Shown: positions 1 through 11,010 of the stretch, one piece after another
Position numbering within the stretch: position 1 is the first letter of the stretch
Layout of the letters: each line of letters begins with the position of its first letter
NCBI GenBank assembly: GCA_025024175.1
Contig: QCXZ01000137.1
Coordinates: forward strand, 5,208,001 to 5,272,000
Length of the DNA stretch: 64,000 bases
DNA from: Rhyzopertha dominica
Lineage: Eukaryota > Arthropoda > Insecta > Coleoptera > Bostrichidae
Direction: 5' to 3'
Position numbers and translations under genes: made by a program
The notes under the pieces: generated by a model
Databases searched by the model: none
Told to the model about the DNA's origin: nothing
Seen by the model: the letters and a program-made list of their open reading frames with translations, nothing else

Positions 1-110
1 TAAAATAATACCATTATGTAAAATAACCAAATTGGCTATGAGAATGTATTTTGGGTTGCATTTTTACTTCCGTTAGGGTCATTATCATTCGTGAAACATC
101 CTGTATATGA
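1..110 (-). mobile_element. Terminal fragment of a DNA transposon (unclassified)
   Basis: The minus strand reads from about 107 towards the window edge and starts with CAGGATGTTTCACGAATGA. This resembles the CAGGGTGTTTCA-type termini common in insect mariner-like elements. The rest lies outside the window, so class and completeness cannot be judged. Confidence 0.3.
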
Positions 111-289
111 TTCAATTTTTGGATTCTTAAAAAAATCTATACATATTTCATGTGCAATGTTCTATACCTATCTTCTAGTGTTTCAAAAATAATAAGCGTT
201 TTCAGATTTATTGCAAAAAGTATGATTAAAAAATGAAATTATTTGATTGAAGAAATTCGCTACAACACGCTCAAAAACGAATAACTAAT

Positions 290-620
290 ACTGTTTATTT
301 CTTTATAATGTACAAAAAAAAACAGTAATGCCTGTGTAGATGTTCAAAATGCTCGCCGCGAACGTTTTAGCAATATCCCTACCTCAAAGAAAAATTACTT
401 CTAACATTACTAACATCTCAGGCGTGACTGAATTAATCGCAAGAAACATTATTTGTCTTCTTAAGTCGGGTAAGTCAATTACTTTTGTATATATTATTTT
501 ATTTTCATACAAAGAAGGCTAATAACGTAAAATCAGGCGATCATGCTGGGCATTCCATCGATCCTAGCCTCCCTATCCACTGATTTGGAAATATTCGGTC
601 TGCCGGATATTGATTTGGTA
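290..620 (-). pseudogene. Mariner-like transposase relic, C-terminal part
   Basis: Reading the minus strand gives QWIGRLGSMECPA, a stop, then SPDFT near 550-590. This is the region of the third catalytic Asp in mariner-type DDE transposases (usual form WPARSPDLTPLDFF). Further on, VRGEHFEHLHRH near 330-360 matches the usual C-terminal ending of these proteins. Several stops and frame changes show that it is dead. Only the last third of the gene remains, and no terminal repeat can be paired. Confidence 0.6.
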
Positions 621-639
621 ATACCTCTAGATGTAATTT

Positions 640-1747
640 AGAGTAAAAAAAAAACAAGATATTTACAAAAAAATCTGATTCTGCCATGTAGCTTTATTTG
701 TTGGACTAATAAAGTTATGGGAACAACAAAAAATATTGAATTATCTTGAGGCTGATTTAGATACTCGAAAACACTTTTGTTAGATTAAACCGTTCACATG
801 CTGCCTTACATCTAGAAGTTCATGCATGGGGGCAATCACAAAAGCCGAATACCTATCTTTTTCACAGAAATTTTCCGAATAATTAATCCAACTAATTAGC
901 ATTCAGGTGCTTTCAAGCAGCGAATCGGTTCAAGGCCGTCTATTTCCGTTATTTACGGGTAGTTACCCTACTAAAATTTTATGTCAACTTCAAAAGCCCG
1001 GGCAAAAACCGTTAAGTCCCTAATTATAATTGATAGCGTAACTTTATATTTAGGTTTCGATTTTCAGCGGCTTTGAGAAGGGCTTTCTTTGAAGCCTCCG
1101 CCGCGACCCGGCACAAAAAGGGGCAAATTGCAATTTCCGCATTATCTTAGCAATAAAGCGCCGGAAGCGGGAGATAATCAGTTGAATTAATGCCCGATGT
1201 AAATGCTGGATACTAATTTAAGCGGGCGGTGCCGTTAGTAGTAGGTACATTTCGGAGTGTGCCGGAATAGGAGACGGCGATGTTGTACCGAGATAGGGGG
1301 CGTAATTAAGTTAATTTCTAACGAGAATATTGTGATACGGTGATACGTACATCTTGGCTTTAAGGGAGACCCAAGCTGGACCGCCCACGCGATGAAATTT
1401 TAGACAGCAACCGAATTAAACGCCCTTTGTAGTCACTTGAAAGGACACTGCTAATTATGCCTAATCACTTCACAAAGGTTCACGAACTTTGGTTAAAAAT
1501 AAGTGAAAGGTGTGGATCTGACAGGAATAACTTAAAACTCCGGAAGAAGATGTATTGTAGAAGCTGATGTAGTGTGTTTCTACAATATTTTTTTGCTAAC
1601 TAGTTACAATAAATGAATAAATAGGAATGGAGATACTCTCAGTCCTGCACCTATTGTTGAGTTAGAGATTTTCAAAGCCTGTAACAAAATAACATACAAT
1701 ATGACTATGAATCCAGATGGCATATCATCTTTCATTATCAGCGACTG
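640..1747. other. No gene seen; includes a moderately GC-rich patch
   Basis: No coding sequence is recognised. About 1050-1420 is richer in GC than its surroundings and has no similarity to other parts of the window, so it may be single-copy host sequence. The rest is AT-rich. Confidence 0.5.
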
Positions 1748-1749
1748 TA

Positions 1750-2073
1750 CCGGGTGTTCTAAATTAAGTGCGCACCATTGCTAACTTTTTTATTATCATA
1801 GATACAAAGTCGGTTAAATTGGCAAAGTAATAGTACTTTTTCTACTGATTAAGATGGTGGAAGCAGAAAACAATTGAACATAGCATTTCCGAGAAAATAA
1901 AAGAAATGTCTTTTATTTTAATGGAACACCCTATATATTTTTCAATAAAAAGTTTGAAAATTGTCCATAGAACAAAAATGTTCCTTTACGATGTAGTCCT
2001 AAAATTGAAAATAACCGAATTATTACCATATTTGTCATTTAGACAAGTAGGCTATGTAATTTCTTAAACAAAA
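1750..2073 (+). repeat. Left terminal inverted repeat (324 bp)
   Basis: It is the reverse complement of 3324-3648, from the outer CCGGGTGTTC to the inner CTTAAACAAAA. Only a handful of substitutions and a single-base length difference are visible by eye. Confidence 0.92.
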
Positions 2074-2195
2074 GCTTTATACAATCTGTCAGAGAATTAT
2101 TATTGTGTCAGAATCAATCATTTGGTGTAATTTTTCGTATTAGACGTGTTTTTGGAGCTAGTTAGTTAAGAAGTTAGTTAATTAGTTAGTAGGAA

Positions 2196-3270
2196 ATGGC
2201 GTTTACTCATTTAGAAAAATGCGATATGTTAGAAGTGTATCTTGTTTGCTGTAAAAATAGTGTCCGAGCACTTGAGCAATATGGTCGAATGTACCCTGAT
2301 CGTGATCAACCAGATAGGAGGTATTTTTTGAAGCTCTACAGAAAGTTTAGAAGCAATGAACGGATTTTTGAAAAATCTAGAACTACAAAACAGTTTATAA
2401 TAGATGAACAAGTAGAAATAAATGTGTTGGCATATTTTGACGCAAATAAAAATAATTCAACTAGAGATTTGGTAAGGGATAGTGGCTACAGTTTGTGCAC
2501 AATTTGGAGGATTTTAAGAAAATATAAGTTTGTACCTTATAAGTACCTTCCAGTGCAAACTTTATTACCTGGCGACACTGCAAGAAGACTAATTTTTTTG
2601 TCAGTGGTTGGTAGATATGTGGATGCATAATCCCAATATTTTAAAGAATGTTCTTTGGACTGACGAAGCAAATTTTTCGAATCGGGGTATGTTTAATCGA
2701 AAAAACATGCATTATTGGTCCAGTGAAAATTTATTTATTCCTCATCCCAGAAACCCACAAGGACATTTTAGTGTTAATGTTTGGTGTGGGCTGATGGGCA
2801 GACAAGTAATTGGGCCAATTTTTTATGAAGGCACATTGAATGGAAGGAGATACGTCGACATGCTTTCAGAATTACTCGAAAATTATTTGGATGATATCAA
2901 CTTAGAGACTCGGACCCAAATATATTTCCAACAAGATGGAGCCCCCCCCCCCCCCCCCCATCGCCTTCAGGAAGTAAGAGCGCTGTTAGAGAGATGTTTT
3001 GAAGATAGGTGGATAGGAACGGATGGTCCTATACCTTGGCCCCCAAGATCTCCTGACGTAACTCCATTAGATTTTTACTTTTGGGGTTATGTCAAAGATG
3101 AAGTCTACAAGAGGAGATATGCGAACCTGATAAAACTGAAAAACAATATTAGACGCATTATACGATCCATTGACGGCAGAACAATTTTTAGAGTTACTAC
3201 TCAACGACTACTGAAAAATGTCCGAAAATGTATTGAAGAAAATGGCGATGTTTTCGCACACCTAATGTAA
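2196..3270 (+). pseudogene. Mariner-like DDE/D transposase with one frameshift
   Basis: The first part (2196-2630, 144 aa) is the N-terminal helix-turn-helix DNA-binding region, of the type annotated as DUF4817 in many insect transposases. The second part (in frame from 2608) is the catalytic domain. First Asp is in VLWTDEANF, second in YFQQDGAPP, third in PRSPDVTPLDFYFWG. Together they would make about 357 aa, a usual mariner length. The two parts overlap in different frames; the break maps to a run of seven T near 2590-2598. A run of 18 C (2942-2959) inside the catalytic domain stays in frame but adds prolines right after the second Asp motif, where relatives usually have only one or two. 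As it stands it cannot make a full protein; the T run could also be an assembly error. Confidence 0.85.
2942..2959 (+). repeat. Homopolymer C18 inside the transposase
   Basis: Eighteen consecutive C encode extra prolines just after the catalytic QQDGA motif and keep the frame. Expansion is by whole codons or is a sequencing artefact. Confidence 0.9.
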
Positions 3271-3323
3271 GCTTCTTTATTATCTAAGCTAAAATAAAAT
3301 ACGTTATAAAGAAACAAATTTCG

Positions 3324-3648
3324 TTTTGTTTAAGAAATTACATAGCCTACTTGTCTAAATGACAAATATGGTAATAATTCGGTTATTTTCAATTTTAGAA
3401 CTACATCGTAAAGGAACATTTTTGTTCTATGGACAATTTGCAAACTTTTTATTGAAAAATATATAGAATGTTCCATTAAAATAAAAGACATTTCTATTAT
3501 TTTCTCGGAAATGCTATGTTCAATTGTTTTTCTGCTTCCACCATCTTAATCAGTAGAAAAAGTACTATTACTTTGCCAATTTAACCGACTTTGTATCTAT
3601 GATAATAAAAAAGTTAGCAATGGTGCGCACTTAATTTAGAACACCCGG
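3324..3648 (-). repeat. Right terminal inverted repeat
   Basis: Pairs with 1750-2073 and ends at the TA duplication at 3649-3650. Confidence 0.92.
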
Positions 3649-4109
3649 TATACGTGTATTTTCTGTTCCAGTGCGAATTATATACAATCTTGCACGATAC
3701 TTCAGGCGATTATAGCCGGCAGCAAACAAGATGTAAGCAATCATCGACCAATTTCAATCGTTTGTAACTTTGCTAAGTAGTTCACAATTACATCGTTTAA
3801 TTGCGCATATCCAAAGGTTGGAAATTAGATGACTCATGATAGTCAGCATGTATTTATGGATTGACTCTTTACAATCACAAACCTAATGGTCTTCATACAA
3901 TATATCTCTGAAGTTGTAGATAGTAAAAGTCAAGTGGAGATTATGTACTTTTGATAAAATAAACGACAGTTACTGTGGCATTAAATCTGAAAGGCTGAAT
4001 TCCACAGTAAGGCATTGTTACTGTTTTAGCCTTTTTTGAGCGACAGCAGACAATGTATATCTTATACTTGTAATGTATACTTCAATGGTACATATACAAC
4101 TCTAAGTAC

Positions 4110-4200
4110 GCCGTGTGGCTCTTATTTGGGCTCCCTTTTATTTATTATGTATATTAATGATTTCAGCAGTGCCTGTTTACAAATGATGTAAAAAATCTCG
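4110..4200 (+). pseudogene. Short non-LTR reverse transcriptase relic
   Basis: One frame reads SYLGSLLFIMYINDFSSA, which matches the motif just before the catalytic YADD box in jockey/CR1-type reverse transcriptases (usual form QGSLLGPLLFILYINDL). Nothing recognisable lies on either side, so it is a small remnant. 3651-4110 holds no feature I can name. Confidence 0.45.
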
Positions 4201-4369
4201 ATTGTATAAGCCGATCAATCTGGTGGAATACTGCAGATTTATTTTCATTTTTTTTTATTTGTCATGCAATTACTGAAATAGCACAGAATCTCTCTGGTGT
4301 CACTCAACCATTAAAACAGCTACCAATGCCTGCTTAATTTTTTTGCAAAGTGTCTTAATCCATAAAAAA

Positions 4370-4600
4370 GCCCATGGAGGCCTGCTGTCAGGTTGATGTA
4401 TGCAGGTGCATGCCAACTTGTCAAATTACAGCTAACTTCCTTTATGAAGTCGCACCCATTTGGTATATAGGCAAAACCAGTTCTATGTCTTGCTCTCTCT
4501 ATTAGACCTAAACGACACTGATGAGCTACAATGATAGAGAAATAGATCTATCTGCGGTGCAGACAGCATAGCACAGACATGCATCATTATCGGCAATAAT
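4370..4600 (+). mobile_element. Degenerate copy of the hammerhead-bearing repeat (retrozyme-like)
   Basis: From about 4370 the sequence follows the family unit found at 48471-48904: the GGCCTGCTGTCA block, the TGCATGCCAA block and the CTTCCTTTATGAAG block. About 95 bp of the unit, present in the 48.5 kb copy, is then missing. The TTTGGTATATAGGCAAAACC block and the hammerhead follow. The end contains CAGACATGCAT, as in the 22.8 kb copy. It is clearly older and more diverged than the other copies; no target duplication was found. Confidence 0.7.
4507..4560 (+). ncRNA. Decayed type I hammerhead ribozyme motif
   Basis: The core CTGATGA is intact at 4518-4524 and GAAA at 4539-4542. The short stem III (ATAGATCTAT) is kept and is followed by the C of the cleavage triplet ATC. 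Stem II is weakened (GCTA/TAG with a mismatched closing pair), and stem I no longer pairs beyond two bases. Probably inactive. Confidence 0.6.
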
Positions 4601-5386
4601 ATCACAAGAGAGTGAGAATAAATTGAATATAATTTGACAGAAGGGCCGAAAAAAGGATTATTTTCAAATTTATCGAACTCTCTAGTGGTATTCGAAGGAT
4701 TATTTTTTGACGTAACAAGCAGGAACACTGTTTCAATATTAAAAGTTTGCTCACCTTAGTGTTTTTACATATATTTTCATTGATCCTTTATGGATTTCAT
4801 CGAGTGAAGACGTATTAAATCTTGTTCCACTTATTTTTAGTGAAGTTTGATGACTGACATTAATCCAACAATTTTTGTTGCCATACAAAGCCTACTTTAT
4901 ATTATTCCAGCGAGAATTTCCACTATAATTGTGTTTTGGTTCGTTCAAAATAACGTAGTTGACCCAAAATTTAATTTTTTGGTTGGTTTTCAGAAACGGC
5001 AAAAAATAATCTATTATTATTTGTACATTATTTAATGAGTGTATTATTAAGACAATTTTAAACAAGAATAATTGTTTAGATGTAATTATCCGAATGAAAT
5101 ACACAAAAAAACTATCCAAAAGTATTTTTTAATGTATTTGTTTCATCATTGTGTCGCTATTTGTTCTTAATGTATGAAACTGTTTAACAAAGAAAGTTAA
5201 AAAGAGAAACAAGCAAAAATCGTTTTCTTTTATTTTGTTTTTAAACCGCATCGTTTTAGCTATATCGCTCCTTCTAAACGTTTACATCAAAGCACCTCTG
5301 GATCGACCTCTACGTAGAAAGCATTCGTTAGGCATTTGTCAGTTGCCTACTATCATACTGATAAACAGCTGAATAACATTGCTAAA
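4601..5386. other. No gene seen
   Basis: AT-rich sequence with no convincing coding or structural signal. Confidence 0.5.
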
Positions 5387-6330
5387 ATGGTTTTGAGTGC
5401 AACAGACTCAGCGAAAGCAACTGCTTTAATTCAAGACGGGCGGTTCCAGTATTATGAGGCTAGGGTGTTGGGGGTTTCGAGATGTAGTGTTCAGCGAGCA
5501 TTAAATTGATTCAGAAAAACAGGAGCAAACAGAAGAAAAGTTGGGTCGGGCAGAAGAAGATGTACAAATCACTAAGATGATAACGTTATGACGTTAAGAC
5601 TGTTGCGTAACAGGGACAGTACTGCAATTGGGGTGAGGAATGAATTGGATGAGATGAGAGGAATAGCTGTAAGTGAAACAACTGTAAGCAGAAGGTTGAA
5701 GGAGTATGGATTCAGTGCAAGAAGACCAGCAAACGGTGCAGAATTAACCAGGGGTCACCAAGTAGAACGACTTCACTTCACCAGAGAACATAGCAACTGG
5801 GGCATTGAGATTTTGTTTCCGATCACCAGATGGTCGCCAGCGAGTATAGAGACGAACTGGAGAAAGATCTGCACAGTGCAATATTGTTCCAAGGCTTAGC
5901 TATGGGGGTGGCTCGATAATGGTGTGGGGAGGTATTGGTGTTGAAGCTCTATCGGAATTAGTGGTGGTTCATGCGATATCTTGAAGCCCCATGTTTCCTT
6001 ATGCCTCATTTGTAGACGATAACTTTTGGTTTATGCAAGATAACGCCCGTCCTCACGTTGCACGCATAGTAAATGATTACCTGGATGAGGTGGGCATCCC
6101 TCGCATTATATGGCTAGCAAGAAGCCCGGACTTAAATCCGATAGAGCACGTCTGGGATATGCTTGGAAGAAAGATCAGAGCTCAAATTCCCGCTCCTGCA
6201 AATTTGGCAGCACTCAGGGAAGCACTAGTACGAGAATGGTGATCAGGGAAGCATTCAGAACCTCTTTGAGGGGATACCAAGACGCATAGAAGCCGTAATC
6301 CGAGCTCGAGGAGGCAATACACAATATTAG
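5387..6330 (+). pseudogene. Tc1-like transposase pseudogene
   Basis: Begins with an ATG at 5387 and MVLSATDSAKATALIQDG, typical of the N-terminal helix-turn-helix of insect Tc1-like transposases. The middle (5588-5899) carries VSETTVSRRLKEYGFSARRP. The last part (5991-6242) holds WFMQDNARPHVARIVNDYL and LARSPDLNPIEHVWDMLGR, with the second catalytic Asp and the final Glu of a DD34E enzyme. At least two stops and two frameshifts break it. No terminal inverted repeats were found, so only the gene body can be called. Confidence 0.85.
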
Positions 6331-8449
6331 TTTTCTGAATTTGTTCTGTTCGATTCTTCTTTCACGTATGTTCCTCATGTTGTTCTGTTATTTTTTGTTC
6401 AGTTTGTATCTGTTGTTTAATTAAATTCAGTATAGGGCTTCATGATGGTGTTTAATTTATGAAATACGCAGGTAACCTTCATCAGAAATATAAAACTTGA
6501 TTATGTTTCTTAAAAACAAATTATTACCTAATACAACACATTTTTTTGGCACAAAAAGCGCATAGATCTATCTACGCTAGCATTATTTAATTAGTTAATC
6601 GCAGTAAGGGTAATAAGGGCTTAATGTCGTCATTCTACAAATGTCATGAAACGTCATAAGGTAGAATTTTGTTAATGCCGTGTTATACCCTACACTGTAA
6701 GATAAATTGCGCCACCACCTTCCAATATGCAGGGCATATTTTCGCTCGCGGCTTAAGATGTTACTCATCTCGTATTATTGAATTCTATTTTAATGTACCC
6801 GTTTCCTACCTCCAAACAATATTGCTGTAAAAGGCGCTATCTATGGAAACTTCATAAAGGTTGCCTACGTCCCGCAGGAATATAAAAGCCTTGGATCCGC
6901 TAAGGTTCGCCCGCAGTATTAAACGTCACGAGACGGACTCCTCCACTGATCTTGGTGAAATATATGGCCGCAGGGATAATGGCGGGGACAATAAAATATT
7001 TCGTCCGCTTGTTAGTATACCGATGGACTAAAACGAACTGAATCTGTTGTCTGAACGGCAATTACCATAAAATTTTTTGTTTCCATTCGAGATCTCATTA
7101 ATAATAATGGTAAACGTTCGATTTGAAATATGCTTGTTTTCCCGATGGGGCAATAAAGGAAATTTCGGAGACACATTGTTGTTGTAGCCTGAGAGTTACT
7201 ATGATTCAGGGAGAATGGTACGGAACGGATCTGATTCATAGAAATAGCTGACGCGGTTGATTTTACGGCTAGACGTCTATAAACTCAGGTTATACAAATA
7301 ATGGACGATCTTGAGACTTAATAGTTCTAATTTACTAGCTTCACTTATCTACTTTGTGTTCATTATTTCTGTAACACAAGCCAGAAAGAGATTTCATTTC
7401 TATTTGCCCTGTTATTAATACTTGAAAATAACACCTCGTTGGTTGAAATCGGTCAAGCCAAACCTGAAATATTAGCGATTTTCTATATTAATATTTACCA
7501 GCCCCCCACTCCTTTATTTGACATATAGCAAAAAAATGTTCTAAACAAAAATGTAGATTTTAGTCCAAACAATCTTAAAATGTTTATTACCACAGACATT
7601 AATTAGGCCAAAAATGATATAATAGAGGAACTAGTATTTTAGTTATTTTTGGTTTTGTTATGTTCGATACAGGTGTGTGTCAAAATGTCATGCATATAGT
7701 TATGGAGAACCGAAGATGATGATGTTTTGGCGGAATACATATATCTGTCTGTGTGCTGCAAATAATCTTTAAAAAGTATAATCATCGTGAGTATTATTGT
7801 ACAACACCCATCAGTCGCTCGAGTATTTTATGTACATTTCTTTTGTAAAATCAGAAATAAAAGGGCTACAGGGATCGTAGAAAAAAGTGAAAATCCTAGC
7901 CAACATTAAATGATAAGATAAGGCTAATTGGCCATTCCTTTAAGTACGTATCAGTATTCCCAAAAATTTTAGATACCTCTACAAAACGCAATTTAACTTC
8001 TACCAGGTTTTCAACCGGCTAAGGGCAAAGAACTGGTGGGCTGCGATGGTTCCCATCGGTTTAATTATGTGGTTCGATAACCAAAAGCGGAATATACCCA
8101 CAATCCCGCGGGCATGAGGTAAAAATTTTACATCGCAAATGCTCTACCCACGTGCAATATGATTGCGGTTCTTCCGTACATATTTGTTGAATTAGCGTTA
8201 TCCTCTGATGTATTTGGCATCTAGGAAGGCTTAATTTCCTGCCGTAGTGCAAACGGACGTGTCCCAACAACCGCGTTGACATTTTCGTGTGTTCGGAATA
8301 CCCGTTTTTCCTGGAATTGCTGGGAACAAAATGCCGTTTCGAATAGGACGTAGGCGTTTTGAAATGAGCTGCAATCGCTGATTTCAAATATGTCTGTACT
8401 ATACTAAAATAACATGTCTTGATTTACTGACAGCGTCCGCTCTTGCGGT
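6331..8449. other. No gene seen; likely single-copy sequence
   Basis: Two patches (about 6690-7250 and 8030-8400) have more balanced base composition and no repeat similarity in the window. Short open frames here (75 and 108 aa on the minus strand) have no recognisable motif. CTGATGA on the minus strand near 6485 lacks a GAAA partner. Confidence 0.5.
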
Positions 8450-8579
8450 TACGTTATTACGACAAAAAGACAAATTGCCACGCCCGAAGAATATAAATAC
8501 ATATTTTTGTAATAGAGTTACATAATGTTTACTTCTACAATAAATTCTGCCCGAAGTCTATCAAATCCACTATACTTAA
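8450..8579 (-). mobile_element. PLE-A terminal repeat, part cut off by the gypsy insertion
   Basis: 8521-8579 is the reverse complement of 58877-58935 with small changes (shared TTACTTCTACAATAAAT and GAAGTCTATCAAAT blocks). It continues, after removal of the gypsy element and one copy of its CTTAA duplication, into the PLE-A sequence at 13159. So one Penelope-like terminal repeat was split by the gypsy element. The leftward limit is uncertain. Confidence 0.7.
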
Positions 8580-8769
8580 TGTTGTAGGATGTATGTACAT
8601 TATCTAGTATGCAATACTTTATAGTAGTTGGATATCAGGGTAGGCAAGNAAAATAAAAATACACATAATGACAGATGTACAATGAGTTTCTAATAATGTN
8701 CAATGTAGTGAATAAATGATGTTACGAGGAAGTTGGTGCATTAATTAGAAGACGTAACATAATATAACA
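8580..8769 (+). repeat. 5' LTR of the gypsy element
   Basis: Starts TG and ends CA; identical to 12964-13153 except for two Ns. Confidence 0.95.
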
Positions 8770-8787
8770 TGGTGTCAGGTGATAAGA
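8770..8787 (+). other. Probable primer binding site
   Basis: TGGTGTCAGGTGATAAGA directly follows the 5' LTR, the place and TGG start expected for a tRNA primer site. The tRNA is not identified. Confidence 0.6.
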
Positions 8788-8813
8788 TGAACCCGTGAAC
8801 AGACTGCAGAAAG

Positions 8814-11009
8814 ATGGCAACGTCATTGACTTTAACGATACCGCTTCCAGCACCTTTGGAAATCAAACAAGGCGATTTAATCGAAAACTTGAAGTTCTTC
8901 AAACAGGCCTGGCAAGTATACAGCATAGCAAGTGGGTTAGAGAAGGAGCCAGAAACTAGAAAGGTAGCAGTGCTGTTATCAGCAATCGGTCCGGAGTGTT
9001 TCAGACTCTACCAGAACTGGCCAATAACTGCTGCTGACAAAGAAAACGTTGAAGGTATTTTTAGAGTACTAGAAACGTATTTAACACCCACTACTAACAA
9101 ACGTTACGAGAGAGCCGTGTTCAATTTGGCAAAACAAGAAAATGAAGAAGATGTAGATAGCTACATAAATAGATTAAGAAAGTTGATTAAAAACTGTGAA
9201 TATGGTGCCATGGCTGACGAGTTATTGTTGGATAAACTGATAGTTTCCATAAAGGATTTGGGTTTAAGAGAAAAACTATGGAGTAATGAAAAAATTACAC
9301 TACCTGAAGCGATTAATACCATCAGGATGACAGAGGTATCAAAAAGGCAGATAAAATCACTGAATGAAGGGAAGACTGAAGAAGTGAACGCAGTAAGAAC
9401 CAAAGAAAGAAGAGGAAGTTACAGAAGATCCAATAGTAAGCAGAGATGGAATAGAGATAGGCGTAATAATGGTGAAAAGAGCTGCAGTTACTGTTTGAAA
9501 TATCATGAAAAAGGAAAGTGTCCGGCTAAAGGAGCGATGTGCAATAACTGTGGAAAAAGAGATCATTTTGCGTTGGCATGTTGGTTTTCAAGCAACAGAA
9601 GAACAAGAAGCATGTCTAGAACAAATAAAAGAGAAAATGTGAAAGAAGTTACCGAAGAACCAGCAGAAACTGAATATGTTTATAAGGTAACAAATGAGAA
9701 AAAAGGTTGCTTAACTGCAAATTTGTGTTTTGTGGTAAATGGGCATGAAAAAATAGTTGGTTGTCAGTTGGATACTGGAGCAACATGCAATGTATTGGGC
9801 TACGAAAACTACAAAGAGATAACTAGTGAAAAGGATATTCAGAAGAGTTCCGTAAAATTAAAATGTTTTGGAGGATCGTCGATTGTACCAGTTGGAGAAG
9901 GAATTATCAGATGCAGAAGGAATGAGAAAGAATACAATTTAGTTTTTCAAATTGTACCAGGCGAGCATATGCCATTGCTTTCTGCAAATGCTTGCCAAAA
10001 ATTAAACTTGATTAAAGTATGCAACGTAATAAACACTGTCGAAGATTGTGATAAAGTTGCTATGAATGAAGTACAGAAAATTTTGTATAAATACAAAAAT
10101 GTATTTAAAGGAGTAGGGAAAATAAATAAAGAGATATCATTGACTATTGAGGAGTGTGCTAAACCTGTAGTGCAGACGCCAAGAAGAATACCTGTTGCTT
10201 TAAGAAAAAGATTTAGAGAGGCTTTAGATGAGCTAGAGAAAGATGGAATAATAGAAAGAGTAGAACAGTCTACAGATTGGACGAGTAATGTTGTGATCGT
10301 CGAGAAGAAAGACAATAAATTGAGGATATGCATAGACCCAAGTGAATTGAATCAAGCACTGAAGAGAGAAAATTACCAGATACCTACAGTGGAAGAAATT
10401 CTGCCTGAAATAACGAAAGCAAAAGTGTTTTCAACTTTTGATGCAAGAAGTGGATTTTGGCAACTTCCATTAGATGACAAATCGAAACTACTTACTACCT
10501 TTTGGACACCTTGGGGAAGGTATTGCTGGAAAAGGTTACCATTTGGCATAGCGCCAGCCCCAGAAATATTCCAGAAAACACAACATGAGATTATTGTGGG
10601 ACTAAAAGGAGTTGAAGTGATCGCAGATGATTTTTTGGTATATGGAGAAGGTACTGATTTTAACGAGGCAGTAAAAGATCACAACAGAAATTTGGAATTG
10701 CTGCTGAATAGACTAAAAGAAATGGGAATGACGCTGAATGATCGAAAAACAAACTTATTAAGAACAGAAGTTTCATTTTTTGGATATCTTTTAACAAAAG
10801 ATGGTTTGAAAGCGGATCCATCCAAAATCAAGGCAATTCAAGAAATCGGTACACCCAAAGATGTAAAGGAGCTACAAAGTTTCCTAGGAATGGTGAATTA
10901 TTTGAGCAAATTTTTACCAAATTTGTCAACAGTATCTGAACCTTTAAGAAAATTGACACATAAAGAAACAGAATGGCATTGGGGGAAAAGAGCACGAAGA
11001 GTCTTTTAA
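8814..11009 (+). CDS. Gypsy Gag-protease-RT (first part of gag-pol)
   Basis: 731 aa from an ATG at 8814. Residues 1-215 are the capsid-like Gag region, rich in charged helices. Two zinc knuckles follow: C224-C227-H231-C236 and C243-C246-H251-C256. The protease site is D320-T-G-A. Reverse transcriptase spans about 440-700, with the first catalytic Asp in FSTFDARSGF (D543) and the catalytic pair in VIADDFLVY (D605, D606). IADD replaces the more usual Y(I/L/V)DD, but both aspartates are present. The frame ends early at 11009 because of a one-base excess in a G/A run near 10980-10990. Translation would otherwise run into the RNase H/integrase frame from 11011. It encodes the structural protein and replication enzymes of the element, acting in cytoplasmic particles. 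Confidence 0.93.
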   Translation: MATSLTLTIPLPAPLEIKQGDLIENLKFFKQAWQVYSIASGLEKEPETRKVAVLLSAIGPECFRLYQNWPITAADKENVEGIFRVLETYLTPTTNKRYERAVFNLAKQENEEDVDSYINRLRKLIKNCEYGAMADELLLDKLIVSIKDLGLREKLWSNEKITLPEAINTIRMTEVSKRQIKSLNEGKTEEVNAVRTKERRGSYRRSNSKQRWNRDRRNNGEKSCSYCLKYHEKGKCPAKGAMCNNCGKRDHFALACWFSSNRRTRSMSRTNKRENVKEVTEEPAETEYVYKVTNEKKGCLTANLCFVVNGHEKIVGCQLDTGATCNVLGYENYKEITSEKDIQKSSVKLKCFGGSSIVPVGEGIIRCRRNEKEYNLVFQIVPGEHMPLLSANACQKLNLIKVCNVINTVEDCDKVAMNEVQKILYKYKNVFKGVGKINKEISLTIEECAKPVVQTPRRIPVALRKRFREALDELEKDGIIERVEQSTDWTSNVVIVEKKDNKLRICIDPSELNQALKRENYQIPTVEEILPEITKAKVFSTFDARSGFWQLPLDDKSKLLTTFWTPWGRYCWKRLPFGIAPAPEIFQKTQHEIIVGLKGVEVIADDFLVYGEGTDFNEAVKDHNRNLELLLNRLKEMGMTLNDRKTNLLRTEVSFFGYLLTKDGLKADPSKIKAIQEIGTPKDVKELQSFLGMVNYLSKFLPNLSTVSEPLRKLTHKETEWHWGKRARRVF

Positions 11010-11010
11010 G

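Larger units (their letters stand above)
1748..3650 (+). mobile_element. Complete Tc1/mariner-superfamily transposon with 324-bp TIRs
   Basis: The element runs from 1750 to 3648 (1899 bp) between TA dinucleotides at 1748-1749 and 3649-3650, the expected target duplication of this superfamily. It starts with CCGGGTGTTCTAAATTAAG and ends with its reverse complement. The terminal inverted repeats are unusually long: 1750-2073 and 3324-3648 pair with only scattered mismatches. Between them lies one transposase gene on the plus strand (2196-3270) broken by one frameshift. The near-identical arms suggest a fairly young copy. Confidence 0.9.

Noticed and set aside
6440..6500. CTGATGA on the minus strand with an AGGT/ACCT hairpin, like a hammerhead
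   Set aside because: No GAAA follows the hairpin (TGCG instead), and no stem I or III pairs.
8061..8387. 108-aa minus-strand frame
   Set aside because: No motif or homology signal that I recognise.
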